A stretch of DNA of 64,000 nt. Source: UBA6263 sp049305865. Its GTDB lineage: Bacteria > Patescibacteriota > Gracilibacteria > Absconditabacterales > Absconditicoccaceae. Positions 23,436 through 34,832 of this stretch are shown here, piece by piece. The stretch's first letter is position 1; every line of letters starts with the position of its first letter. The position numbers and the translations under genes are program-made. The notes beneath the pieces were generated by a model, which saw only the letters and a list, made by a program, of their open reading frames with translations, made no database searches and was not told the origin of the DNA. The stretch spans positions 1 to 64,000 of the forward strand of contig JBAQPP010000032.1 in the NCBI GenBank assembly GCA_049305865.1. Direction: 5' to 3'.

Positions 23436-25100
23436 ATGGCAAAAATGATTCGCTACTGAGATGACGCTCGCAAAGATATATTTCAAGGGATTGAAATGGT
23501 TGCGAATGCAGTTAAGGTTACTATGTGACCAAAATGAAGAAATGTAATATTGGAAAAATCTTATTGATGACCTATAGTTACAAATGATTGAGTAACTGTT
23601 GCAAAAGAAATTGAATTAGAAAATAAGTACTACAATATCTGAGCAAATATGATCAAAGAGGCTGCAGAAAAAACTAATAAAGAAGCAGGAGATGGAACAA
23701 CAACAACAGTTATACTTGCTTATGCTATGGCTAAAGAATGACTAAGATATATCCGTTCATGAGTCAATCCTTTTGCTCTAGGTAGATGATTACACAAAAC
23801 AGTTGATAGATTAGTTGAAGAATTATCTAAAAAAGCAAAGACACTAAAAACTAAAGAAGAAATTAAACAAGTAGCAACTATATCGGCTCAAGACGAAGAA
23901 GTATGAGCTCTTATAGCAGATGTTATGGAAGAAATATGAAATGAGGGAACTATAACAGTAGAAGAATGAAAATCTATAGGTCTTACAAAAGAAATTAAAA
24001 CTTGAATGCAATTTGATCAGTGATATGCATCCCCATATTTTGTTACAGATACACAACGTATGGAATCTGTAATAGAGAAACCATATGTATTAGTAACAGA
24101 TAAAAAAATTTCTTCACTAAAGGATATTTTACAAATACTTGAATGAGTAGCTGCTAGTGGTAAGAAAGATATTGTAATTATAGCTGAAGATATAGAATGA
24201 GAAGCATTGGCTTCACTAGTCCTAAATAGGATTAGATGAATGTTAAATGTACTAGCTATCAAAGCTCCATGATTCTGAGATCGTAAAAAAGAAATGTTGA
24301 AAGATATTGCCATAGTGACTTGAGCAACTTTGATTACTGAAGAATTATGATTTAAACTTGAAGAAGCAACCGTACAGATGCTAGGTAAGGCAGATAAAAT
24401 AATATCTACAAAAGATGATACAATTATCGTAGATGGTAAGGGTGATTCAAAAGATATTCAAGAAAGAGCAGATCAAATAAAATCTCAGATATGACATACC
24501 TCGTCAGATTATGATAAAGAAAAATTACAAGAAAGATTGGCAAAGCTTGTATGATGAGTAGCAGTTATCAAAGTATGAGCAGCTACAGAAATGGAAATGA
24601 AAAATAAAAAATACAAAATAGAAGATGCTCTCAACGCTACGCGCGCAGCAGTACAAGAATGAATCGTCACATGAGGTTGATCAGCATTGTTACAAGTTTC
24701 AAAAATATTAGAAAAATTTAAATTGGAAAATTCTGATGAACAAATAGCTGTTGATATCATCAAAGAAGCTATACTTTATCCAGTAATTCAGATAGCTAAC
24801 AACGCATGATATAAGTGAGATCGAGTAGTAGAAAAAGTAAAAGAATCAAATGATTTTAATTTTTGATTCGATGCAAAAGAGTGAGATTTTAAAGATCTTT
24901 TCAAAGCATGAATCATAGATCCAGCCAAAGTACTTAGAGTAGCATTGGAAAACGCAGTAAGTTCTGCAGCAATGTTTTTAACTACAGATGCTGTTATAGT
25001 CGATGCTCCACAAAAAGATAACCATGATCATTGACCAGTTTGATGATGAATGTGAGGCATGTGAGGTATGGGTTGAATGTGATGAATGGATATGTATTAA
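23436..25100 (+). CDS. groEL: Chaperonin GroEL
   Basis: A 554-residue, full-length chaperonin: VTMGPKGRNVILEKSYGGP, the ATP motif NDGVTVAKEIEL, EAGDGTTTTVILAYA, GEALASLVLNRIRGMLNVLA, KAPGFGDRKKEMLKDIAIVT and the C-terminal GGM tail (GGGMGGMGGMGGMGGMDMY). Glycines of these invariant motifs are mostly UGA, which makes the gene one of the clearest proofs of the code. It folds client proteins with GroES. It ends before a strong terminator. Confidence 0.97.
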
Positions 25101-25123
25101 CTTTTAAATTTAGATTATATAAC

Positions 25124-25153
25124 AAAAAAACCCGCAAAATAGCGGGTTTTTTT
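25124..25153 (+). terminator. Rho-independent terminator after groEL
   Basis: CCCGC-aaaata-GCGGG followed by seven T and preceded by seven A. Confidence 0.9.
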
Positions 25154-25236
25154 CTTGCAATTGATATAAAATTGTATATATCCCTACTAAGGTAACTGAA
25201 CAGTGTTTTACGCTTAGTTAATCAATTCAAATTGGA

Positions 25237-25362
25237 GTGGCTCTAATCTTTCTGGGACGACTTCTCAGTACTTGGATGTCATTGGTAGGTTACTGATCAC
25301 AGATTATTTTTCTTATTGGGGCCGTTGCTATTATTAGCTTCGGTCCTTCTTCTAAAAATTAA
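25237..25362 (+). CDS. Possible 41-residue membrane protein
   Basis: A short frame from GTG (preceded by an overlapping GGAG) to TAA. It reads as two hydrophobic helices, VALIFLG-[CGA]-LLSTWMSLVG and QIIFLIGAVAIISFG. With CGA as Trp the first helix is uninterrupted. It uses one UGA glycine. GC content is locally higher than average. It overlaps the 3' end of the convergent HD-domain gene by 11 bases. No family recognised; it might instead be a structured untranslated region. Confidence 0.4.
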
Positions 25363-26545
25363 ATTTTTCTCTATTTGTTTGTATGGCATACATCATCAAA
25401 TCATAAGCTTTAGGATTTCTTTTTTTTGCAACTTCCAAAAAATATTTTTCTGTTTCTTCAACTTTACGAATAGCTTTTTCCCTTGTTAATCATTTTATAT
25501 CGCGTAAGTTGTGTATTCTATCAGCAAGTTTTACGTCCAAATAGTCGTCGTTTAAATCATCCAGATGTCAGAAATAATCATCATTTCTTCTCTCTTTTGC
25601 TATTTCAGAAAATGGTTTTAATTTCTCTTCAATAGATTTATATCTTTCTAGTTCTCTTTCATTCATATAAGGTATGAGTTCTTTTTTTCTTATCTTTTTC
25701 TCTGCCATAAAAGATTTGTCTGGGTACTTTTTTATTATTCTTGCCGTTGCACAAGATAATATTCTCTCTTTTTCTTCTAAATATTCTCAACATATTGCTA
25801 AATCATCTTGTGTAAGATAGTTTTCTCGGGGTTTTTTACTTAGTGAGTTTACTCAATCTGCTATATAATCACCATATATCAATCTCACTGAATCAGCATA
25901 CTCTGGTAGATCTTCTTGTACATCATGTAGTAGCGCTATCAATATTTTATCAAGGTTGGGACTTGGTAATTCTCATACTATTACATCCATAACTCATTTT
26001 ACATGTTCGAAATATCTTTCACCACTTTCTCTTTTGTTATCTTTAAAAGCAATTTTCATAAGTGAATATGCTTGATCAAAAAAATACATTTGTTCTCTAA
26101 CCTCAGGATCTTTTTTTGTTAATCATTGGGGATAAAAAATCTTTTCAACTATCATATCATAGTAAATATCTATAGATCTTAGATTTTGATTATATTTTCT
26201 ACGTATTGTTTTTACACCCAACAAAAATTGATTCTCACATTGTTCTTCGATTATAAGATATCTTTTTAATATACAAGACAACACAAATTCTATAAACGCA
26301 TCAAAACTTGACCTAGAATATAACAGATTGTCGGCAGATAAGTTTTTTCAATGTGCTTTATTAAAATATCATAACAAAAATTTAAATACATATGTATTCT
26401 CTATTTCTATATTTTCTTCCATTTTTTTAACTACAAGATGTGGTACTTTTATATCCAATATGTTTTCTAATTCATATTTTTGGAGAGAGTTTCACCATAC
26501 AGAAGTGTTAGTTTTGGAATCTATATTAGGTGTGATTTTATCCAT
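25352..26545 (-). CDS. HD-domain hydrolase related to SpoT/RelA
   Basis: A 397-residue protein. From about residue 215 it has the metal-dependent HD phosphohydrolase pattern: RYFEHVKGVMDVIVGEL, LIALLHDVQEDLPEY (HD pair plus a following Glu-Asp), and KLADRIHNLRDIKGLTREKA, a motif of SpoT/MESH1 hydrolase domains. The N-terminal half is helical and unfamiliar. No synthetase or TGS/ACT domains are present. Likely a small (p)ppGpp or related nucleotide hydrolase. It stands alone on the minus strand. Confidence 0.8.
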
Positions 26546-26658
26546 ATTATCTATATTTTTTAAATACAAACAATTATATCCACAAAAGTTCTAAAAATCA
26601 AGTTTTTGATATATCAAATTCAACTACAAAAATACATCTAAAACTATATTCTCAAGAT

Positions 26659-27273
26659 ATGAAAAAATTAATCTGACTGCTATCAATATCATTTATTTTT
26701 ATAAACATACTTGGTATTTTATTATATTTTTCTTTTAATACAAATTTTTATGTCAAACAATTTACTCCTACTCAAGTAACAAATTCAAATCTTTATGATT
26801 TACAAAATGTTTATTCCTTCCTTCAAAATAAAACACAGTTAAATTCTAATTTTACACCATTAGAGGCTAGTCATCTACAAGATGTTAGAGTAGTATTTTT
26901 AATAGTTAATTATATATTTTATATATCTCTAATTTTTTTTATTACAATTATCGTATATTTTATACTATCGAAAAAATATAATCTGATTTTAAAATGATTT
27001 TTTATCTGATCTATATTTTCCCTATCTATAATTTTAATATTATTATTTGCAACGATCTTTGATTTTACTTCGATATTCCAATCATTTCATAGAATCTTTT
27101 TCCCCCAATGAAATCGAGAATTTGCAGAAGATAGTAGGCTCATTACTTTATTTCCCGAATCGTTCTTTATTTCTATATCTCAAAGTATTTTCATTACAAT
27201 ATCTACAGTATCGATTTTCGTACTACTGCTGTATTTTACTATAAAAAAAATCTCCTATAGAAAGAAGATTTAA
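26659..27273 (+). CDS. DUF1461 / TIGR01906 integral membrane protein
   Basis: A 204-residue protein with four predicted helices (about 5-25, 84-107, 115-135 and 170-192). The extracytoplasmic segment HLQDVRVVF, and later PQGNREFAEDSRLITLFPESFF, are diagnostic of the TIGR01906/DUF1461 family. Members are often near lactic-acid or envelope genes; their activity is not known. It stands divergent from the HD gene. Confidence 0.85.
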
Positions 27274-27291
27274 TTTTATATACATATATTA

Positions 27292-27687
27292 TTATAAGGT
27301 ATTATATTCAAGAACTTCAAAAATTGGATTTTGAAATATTTCCTTATTTATAGGTTTTATAATAAATGCATCAAATAATTCTCTATTTACAATATTATTA
27401 GCAGCAAACACATCACCGCTATAAGCAACTATTTTTGGAGAATTTCAATTGTAATGAGCTCTTATTTCTTTGGTTGCATCTATTCAAGATTTTCATGGCA
27501 TTCTTATATCCATAAGAATCAAATCAAAAAGTTGTTTTTTTGATACATCTATAGCCGCACTTCAGTCATTTACTATAACAATATTTTCACTCTTTATTCA
27601 AATCTTTTTTAAATAAAGTTTTGCAATATCACAACTAAGATTATCATCATCTGCTAATAATATTTTTATATCCTCCAATCAATTCAT
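27292..27687 (-). CDS. Stand-alone response regulator receiver domain
   Basis: A 131-residue CheY-like protein. The acidic pocket is LLADDDN (Asp13-15), the phospho-acceptor is Asp60 in LILMDIRMPG, the switch Ser/Thr is in IVAYSGD, and the conserved Lys is in FIIKPIN. There is no output domain, so it acts by protein contact. No histidine kinase is present in the window. Confidence 0.9.
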
Positions 27688-27713
27688 TTCATTTTGGCTA
27701 AATAAAATACATT

Positions 27714-29186
27714 TTATTTAAAATCTCTTTCATTCGTTTCTTTATAATATAGTGCATAAGCCAATCCAAACATAGCCATAAAAGGGTACACTATCATTCT
27801 ATCTACAAAGCTATGCAATACTATTCACTCAATTGCTAATCCCAAAAGCCCTAACGCAAATCATATTATTATCCAACTATGGGCTCTTATACTCTTAGAA
27901 AAATTTTTCTTATTTTCGTCTATCCATGCTTTGTATCATATGAAATGTAGCCAGACAAACATTATAATCCATCATATAAAGCCAAATATTCCATACTCTA
28001 TCCAGATCTGGATATATTGATTTTCCGGATTGAATCCTATAGTAGATATTTCATATTTATTGTTTATTTGTTTAATCTCATCACAGATAGGATTAGATGT
28101 ATTCTGATAACATATCTGGTGGGATGCTGGTCATGCATATCATGCTCATCGTCCTCGTACAGGATTTTTTCCTATTATTCACAGTCATTCAACTAATAAT
28201 TTTGTATGTCATATATTAGAATGTTGTCTGATAACTAGCGGCTTATAAAAATACCCCACTCATACAAAAATTAGCAATACCGGAATTAATAATTTCCGAA
28301 AAATCTTTTTTATACGGTTAAAATACATCAATAAAATCATAATTACTGTAATACCAAGTCGTACTCATATAGCTGCTCTAGATAATGTAGAAATTACTAT
28401 TAATCAATAAAAAAGTGACCAACCTCGCATTTCTTTTTTAGATTTTCATCTAAGTACTGAGAAAAAAAATACCGGCCATAGCGCTATCAGAAAGAATCCA
28501 AAATTTATTGGTCTTTCAAATAAAAACTGGTTGCGCACATATCATTGATTTATCATTGTATAATAAGCAGCTGGTGGTCTAGATCATATAGTTCATTCAA
28601 AGTTAAACTGATTATATCAAAAAAATTTCAAGAAATTTGGTATCAACCATACCATTACCCACCAAAAAAATGCTCATACTAGGGCTGTCTTAAATAATTT
28701 ATTATATCGGGTAACTATATTAAAATCTTCCAATTTCAAAAATAACCAAGCTATAACAAAGCTCAATATAAATATAAAAAATCAAAGCAAATCATATTTT
28801 ACAGATAGTATGTAATTTCATATTCATACTTTTTTGATTATGAGACTTATAATAAACGTAATAATAAATGTTATCAAAAATACAATTATAAACTTTATTA
28901 TGGGCATTTTATTTAATTTTAATTCATATCGTCTATTTATAATTTCAGTTTTTAATCATTTAAATTTTCTGAAATTAAATTTATTTACAAAAACATATAA
29001 TAGAAACATGCTTCATATAACTACAAATATTTCCTTCCATGACCGTACAATTTTCCAAAATATATTATTCCATCATAATTGGAATGTTACAAATGTCTGT
29101 AAAAAAAATTGTAATATAAGTCATACAAAAAAGATTTTAAATATAAGTAATACTGCTTTTCTAGTTTTTGAGTTTGAGATAATCAT
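27714..29186 (-). CDS. O-antigen ligase / Wzy-like polymerase family protein
   Basis: A 490-residue multi-pass membrane protein with about 11 helices. The long periplasmic loop has GKNPV-[CGA]-G-[CGA]-GAGYAGPASH, where CPR homologues often have W-G-W-G or similar. The following loop has FNPENQYIQIWIEYGIFGF, the family signature. It probably joins or polymerises lipid-linked surface glycan. mraY lies about 110 bases upstream on the same strand. Confidence 0.85.
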
Positions 29187-29296
29187 GATAATAGTAAATT
29201 TATAAATTAATATTTTGTAAAAGCTGTAAATACCGTAAATACGATAAACACAGATACTTCTTTAATTTTATTTTTTTATTATTTATATGTAATTAT

Positions 29297-30358
29297 TTAT
29301 TTTATAGTATTGATTTGATAGAATATTGCTATCAAAGTAATAGCAGCCAATAGTCATTGTATCATCCAAGCTTTCATCACTATAGTAGTTTCTGGTATTC
29401 ATCTATGTTCAAATAAATGATGTAGTGGGGCCATAGGGAATAGTTTTTTTTTGAATCTCTTTTTCCAAAACATTTGTAGACCACTAGATCATACTTCTAT
29501 TATAAATATTCAAAACAAAATTATAAATGGTATGAATATACCTATTCTCATGTTTAGTAAATATAGTAGTGATGCTAAGAATCATCATAGTGCAAAGGCA
29601 CCAGAATCTCACATAAATATCTTTGCCGGATTGATATTAAAAAACATAAATGCAATCAATACAGCTATAAGTATTGCCAAAACAGTAGTAGCTATATAGG
29701 TTTGATTTAAAAAAGTCAAAACTGCAAATACAAAAAGCACTATACTCATTAGTCATCCAGCTAGTCAATCCAGTCCATCAGTTATATTTATGGCATTTAC
29801 AATGCTTATAGTAACAAAAAAAGTTATGATTGGATAAAATATCCCTAGGCTGATTTCCCCAGCTATAGGCCAAAGATTTATATAATCTATACCAAGCTTG
29901 GAATAAAACCATCGACTAATAAAAGCAGAGAAAAGACACATGCCTATTAATTTGGTTTTTGCACTCAATCATTTTATTGTGCCATGTCATTTTACATTCA
30001 AATAATCATCAACTAGTCATATAATTCCCATAGAAAAGAATCAAAACAGTATCACATATGTCTCTTTCTGGCTTAATAATGTATTATTTATTAGACCATA
30101 TTCTTGTAGTACAAACGATAATCATATCATCACAAGCATAACTATAAGAAACATTCATCATCACATCGTAGGAGTTCAAGATTTATGTTTGTGTAACTGT
30201 GTAAATATAACAGATTTTTCTCATGTTGCAGTTTCTTCGCGTATAGTTTTACCAACTTTTAATTTTTTTAATATCTTTATATAGATCGGATATAATAACC
30301 CAGATAAAAGAACGGCAATAAGAGAAAATATAATTATATAATTTAACTTAATTAACAT
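29297..30358 (-). CDS. mraY: Phospho-N-acetylmuramoyl-pentapeptide transferase MraY
   Basis: A 353-residue protein with about ten membrane helices and the MraY motifs in order: HKHKSGTPTMGG, GLVDDYLNV, NAINITDGLDGLAGG, FMGDSGAFAL and PLHHLFEHRGIPE (the HHH motif). It transfers phospho-MurNAc-pentapeptide to undecaprenyl phosphate to form lipid I, so the organism makes peptidoglycan. Most motif glycines are UGA. Confidence 0.96.
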
Positions 30359-30498
30359 TTTTCATAAAAAAAAATTAAAGCCGCCAATTATTTTGATTAT
30401 ATTGACTTTAATTTCAAGCCAAATTAAATTTGCTGTCCTTATTTATCATTTTGATCTTAATTATAGCCTGGATATATAAAGGATACAAGAATATAAAT

Positions 30499-31614
30499 TT
30501 AAATATCATCATTTTCATTATCACTATTAACTTTTTCCCATCCTAATTGTCCACAGGCTCATTTTGCTTCTCTTCACATACTATCTCTAACTGTGACGGT
30601 TATTCACTCTCTTTCTAAAATTTCTTTAAATTTCTTAATATTTTCTACAGTGCTTTCATGAAAATGTTTCATAGCTGGATTTTCATTATATGGGATAAGA
30701 TTGACATGAGCCAATTGTCAATTTAATAATTTACTCAACTCCATAGCCAATGCTGGCTTATCGGTAAGATCTTTTATCATAATATATTCATAGAATATCC
30801 TATTATCTGTAGCTTGGATATAAGCATTAATTACTTTCATTAGCTCATTCAATTCCGTCCCTTTCGCAACTGGAATGATTTCTTCTCTTAGCTTCTGATT
30901 GGGTGCATGTAGAGAAATAGCTAATTTGACTGTCAATCCATCATCTATCATTCTCTGTATTCATTTTACTATTCATACTGTAGATATGGTGATATGTCTT
31001 CTGCCTAGTGATAATCTATCCTGAGCTAGCATAGTTTCAACAGATTTTTTAACGTTGTCATAATTTGCAAGTGGTTCTCACATTCACATAAAAACAACAT
31101 TTCTTACTCCAAATAATGTTCAGTCTTCTTTTTTTCAAAATTTATTTTTTATATAATTGTTTGCATAAAGTATCTGAGATATGATTTCATCTCGAGTCAA
31201 ATTTCTCGTAAATCCAAGTTTTCATGTTACACAAAATGCACATCACATAGGGCATCCTACCTGAGATGAAATACATAGCGTTATCCTATTCAACTTGGGT
31301 TTATTGTCTTTTACATGTTGCTCTTTTTGTCGATGATATATGATTACACTTTCGATTATCCTTCAATCATGAGTTTTAAAAGCAAATTTTGTTGTCTGTT
31401 GATCTTCTATAACATTGTCGAGTTTTATAGAAAGTGGTTCAAATTTTATTTTTAATTCCTCCCTTAGATCCTTTGATAAAGTAGTCATCTGATCTATTTC
31501 AATGTTCTGATTTTTAAATACTTCAAAAAAAATCTGTTTCAACTTAAATGGTTGGAGCTTAATTTCTTTTGCGAATTTATTTATTTCTATTTCATCTCGT
31601 AGTACTGGATTCAA
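30499..31614 (-). CDS. rlmN: Dual-specificity 23S rRNA/tRNA methyltransferase RlmN
   Basis: A 371-residue radical-SAM enzyme. The cluster cysteines are C121, C125 and C128 in SSQVGCPMGCAFCVTGKLG, followed by GFTRNLT. Downstream are MGMGEPL-like text, LAISLHAPNQKLREEIIPV, and a C-terminal second catalytic Cys region near GACGQL. It methylates A2503 of 23S rRNA and A37 of some tRNAs at C2. The start is inferred as TTG at 31614 because a TAA lies seven codons upstream and no ATG intervenes. Confidence 0.95.
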
Positions 31615-31676
31615 AATATATGCTTTATAATATTAAAGATATATAGTATAAAAATTGCAGTACGAGTTTCAAATAC

Positions 31677-31707
31677 AAAAAAAGTACCCTGCAGATTCGC
31701 AAGATAC
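31677..31707 (-). terminator. Strong Rho-independent terminator of the 31732-31893 transcript
   Basis: On the minus strand GTATCTTGC-gaatct-GCAGGGTAC (9 pairs including G-U) is followed by seven T. Confidence 0.85.
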
Positions 31708-31731
31708 TTTCTAGTCAGTAAGCTTCAGACA

Positions 31732-31893
31732 CTAGCCTGGCAACTTCAGAATCCTCTTTTGTGAAGTAGGATTTTTACTGTTATTGTTTATGGCCGTGGG
31801 GAATAAATCCCTCTTTTGTCTATTCGTAATGGGCCTCGGAGACCCATCTTCAAGAAATGGCTTTCCCTTTCTGTTCTTTTTCTGATCTTTCAT
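31732..31893 (-). CDS. Small basic protein, 53 residues
   Basis: ATG at 31893 to TAG at 31732. The product starts MKDQKKNRKGKPFLEDGSPR and is rich in Lys, Arg and Asn; the predicted pI is very high. It uses AGA/AGG for Arg and GGN for Gly, with no UGA. The local GC content is higher than in flanking genes, and the unit has its own terminator. It could be a ribosome- or RNA-associated protein. The same stretch could alternatively be a structured RNA, which the strong terminator does not exclude. Confidence 0.55.
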   Translation of the reverse strand: MKDQKKNRKGKPFLEDGSPRPITNRQKRDLFPTAINNNSKNPTSQKRILKLPG

Positions 31894-31966
31894 TTTATTA
31901 AGAATTTGCTTACAAGTAATATTACTTATATATAAATAGTAATAAAAGTCAACAGTATCTATTTTT

Positions 31967-33715
31967 CTAAGAAGCTATTCTTATATCTTCGTATTCTCAA
32001 TTTAAAATTCTCAAGATTTTCTGATCTGAATCATCAAATGATCCTGTTTTTTTTAACTTCTTATCATCAAAATATTTATTTATAGCTATTTTAATGTCCT
32101 TTATTTCTCACTTCATAAATTGAGATAGAAAATTATATGTCATCTTAGCATCTTCTTCCACAACGACTCTTTTTAGTGCGGTTAAACTAAATCTCTTAAA
32201 TTTAGATTCTTTCAATAACTGTACATACGTAGAATAAAGAAATTTTGGATTTTTAGCTTTTTCTATTTTTTCTTTTTTTACAATATCTTCTTGTTCTGGT
32301 AGTTCAGGATTAAATTTTTTATATTTAGTTCTAGATGTTAATAGGTCAATCGCTGCTATTTCTTCTTTAGAACTTTTATCTCAAGGAAGTTTAAATAATA
32401 CTACAAAATCTGCTCATCAATAAGTATCGTCCAAAAAATCTGTTTTTAATATTCTATATTGAGTTCATTTATAATAATTTTTCGTGTTTATTACATCTTG
32501 TATCCTATGATTTATAATTTCTATTCAAATATATTCTATCAAACGATCAAAAATATATCATCTTAAATTTGCCTCACTTTGTGAGTTTATCCAACTGTTT
32601 AATTTACTATTATTATTTTTTATTTCATAATAATGATCTTTATTGACAGATATATTGTCTCATTTTATCATATCATCTTTTCCTTGTTCCTGGCTAAGCT
32701 CTATATTATTAAGATCGATTGCAGGTGTTGTTTTTTTTATCCAATCTTGTACGATATTATTTATTCTTTTCATATCATCGATATCCTTTTGTAAATAATA
32801 ATGTTCACTGATATCTTTTATTTCTCATTTTTTGATTTTATTTATAATTATACTCAATACTTCCTTTTCTATTTCTTCATCTGCAATATTATGAGCTTCT
32901 AGAGTATTTTTGATTCTTTCTTTTGTGGCTTTGGGAGATATCTTTTCTAATTTACTTCTAATCTTTTCTTTATATTCTGTTATTTTTTTATTTAAGTCTC
33001 TTTCTTGTTCATTTAAGATTTTTATAAAAGAGTTTAAAAAATAATCTCAATTGTCCTTAAAGAAGTTCATACTAGATTGTCAAAGTTTACGCTTTTTTTT
33101 ATTAGCACTACTTTCTATATAGTCAAAAATAAAATCATAAATAATATTTCAGTTTTCTGTATTTATAACATCATCATTTTTAAAATGTTTTAGTATTTCC
33201 ATAAAGGTTCCACTATTTACAAGATATTTTAAGTCTTTTCTTGCCATTATTGCATTTATTATATTTTTACATTCTTTTATTCTATCTTTTTTTTCTTGTA
33301 AATTTTCAGGAATATCTGTTTCATGTAATTGTTTTTTAAGACGACATTCTTCAGTATTTTTCAAAACATTTTCTCTTCACTTAATTTTTTCATTTTTTCG
33401 TTTTATAAAAAGTTCTTTGAACTCTTTAGTAGATTTTAAATTTTCTACATCATTGATATCAAATACTGGTTTGGATATTTTCATTTTATTCTTTATGTTT
33501 AATCATCCTTCTATACCAAAAATCACACCTAATATTTTTTCATCATTTACTATCGCATCTACCCATTTATCAACTTCCTTGGGATCTTCTCATACCATCT
33601 CGCATATTTGTCTAGCATGTATGCTTTCATATGGTTTTTGAATATCATGAACTTGTTGTACTTCCTCTTTTTCATCGTTTCATATAAGATCTTTGATGGA
33701 GTTTATATTTACCAT
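31967..33715 (-). CDS. Lineage-specific soluble protein, possibly nuclease-like
   Basis: A 582-residue frame from ATG at 33715. It is mostly helical and Lys/Glu-rich, without signal peptide or membrane segments. The C-terminal third has TDFLDDTYGGADFVVLFKL followed by SKEEIAAIDLLTSRTKYKK. This recalls the D...(D/E)xK layout of PD-(D/E)XK nucleases, but the usual Lys after the second acid is not at its place. I do not recognise a family. It stands alone. Confidence 0.75.
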
Positions 33716-33943
33716 AACAAATATTAAATATTAAAATCTGACTCACACGCCCAATTACTTTCAAAAGAAACAGTAAATGTTGTGTATAATTCTCGCATCC
33801 AATTTTTAATACTCAAAATTGGTGGTCGAATTAATTATATTTTCAAATCAGACTTTTGTCAAATATTAGCCTAGATATTTTGATTTTCAAAATTTGTATT
33901 TCGAGCGTCAAAATTAAGTAAGGAATTTTGGATGTGAAAATTA

Positions 33944-33988
33944 TAAATTTGCCTGTAAATTTGTTTATAAATTTACAAGTGTAAATTT
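33944..33988 (+). promoter_or_regulatory. Four spaced TAAATTT sites upstream of the first TrmB-like gene
   Basis: The 346-base gap before 34062 holds no gene. Within it TAAATTT (core AAATTT is self-complementary) occurs at 33944, 33956, 33968 and 33982, spaced 12, 12 and 14 bases. Near-helical spacing suggests binding of a dimeric regulator, possibly the adjacent TrmB-like protein itself. An AAATTTGC also lies upstream of the second TrmB gene (near 43043). Confidence 0.45.
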
Positions 33989-34061
33989 GCAAAAAAATCA
34001 ATTCTGGATAAAATTAGAATGAGCTAATATTATTTCATTTAGATACTTCAACATTATTTAC

Positions 34062-34832
34062 ATGAATTCAGAATTGATTCTAACTCTCCAATCCTATGGA
34101 TTCTCAGACAAAGAGGCTAAAGTTTATCTAGTTGCTCTAGAGCTATGATCTAGCCCAGCCAGTACAATAGCAAGAAATACGGCAATCAAAAGGGTAACTG
34201 TATATACTATTATCAAAGATTTGAAAATCAAGTGAGCTATCACAGAGCAACAAAAAGATTGAGTCGATATTTTTTCTGCTACCAATCCATCAGTTCTTAT
34301 GAAATCTCTATAATCCAAATATCAAGACTTTAAAAACAAATTACCAGATTTTCTAGCTATAGCAGAAAAATACGACAACAACAAACCCAAGGTCCAATTT
34401 TTTGAATGAATAGAATGAGTAAAAAAAATGTATCATGAATTATTATGATCCAAAGACCATATTATACGCTCATTCCTAGGTACTCATGATGTTAGTCAGA
34501 TTTTAAAAGATTATTTAAATAAGTCATTTGTGCCACTTAGAGTATCAAATAAAATCAAAGCAAAAGTGATTTTGTGTCAATCCCCAGCAAATAAAGAATA
34601 TCATCAAGAAAATAAAAAGAATCTAATAGAAACTGTTTTTATAGATCACGATATTTTTCATCTTCCTTGTGGGATAGATATTCATGGTTGAAACAAAGTT
34701 TCATTTGTAATGTTTAGTGAAGCAGAGATGTCATGAATTGTAGTTACAAGTAGTAAGTTACACGATACTTTAGCAAGCATTTTTGACTTTATCTGGGAGA
34801 CAAATAAAGGCAATGGTAGAAAAAGAAAATAG
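34062..34832 (+). pseudogene. TrmB-like transcriptional regulator interrupted by an in-frame TAA
   Basis: The reading frame of 256 codons is intact apart from TAA at 34311-34313 (codon 84). The N-terminal part has the TrmB winged helix (LQSYGFSDKEAKVYLVALEL). The part after the stop has VQFFEGIEGVKKMYHELL and AEMSGIVV, matching the intact paralogue at 43138 throughout. In the alignment the TAA takes the place of a Glu (paralogue LFKREEEKYEKM). A GAA-to-TAA change would explain it. Options: nonsense mutation, readthrough or an assembly error. The last 20 bases overlap the next gene. Confidence 0.8.

Noticed and set aside
28834..29205. Plus-strand 123-residue ORF rich in Ile and Asn
   Set aside because: It is the shadow of the O-antigen ligase-like gene on the other strand.
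31680..31900. tmRNA, 6S or RNase P RNA in the GC-richer stretch
   Set aside because: No tRNA-like ends, no 6S bulge and no RNase P core motifs were found. The strand has a clean short ORF before the terminator.
34062..34832. Frameshift instead of nonsense mutation in the first TrmB-like gene
   Set aside because: The frame before and after the TAA is the same and aligns with the paralogue without a gap.
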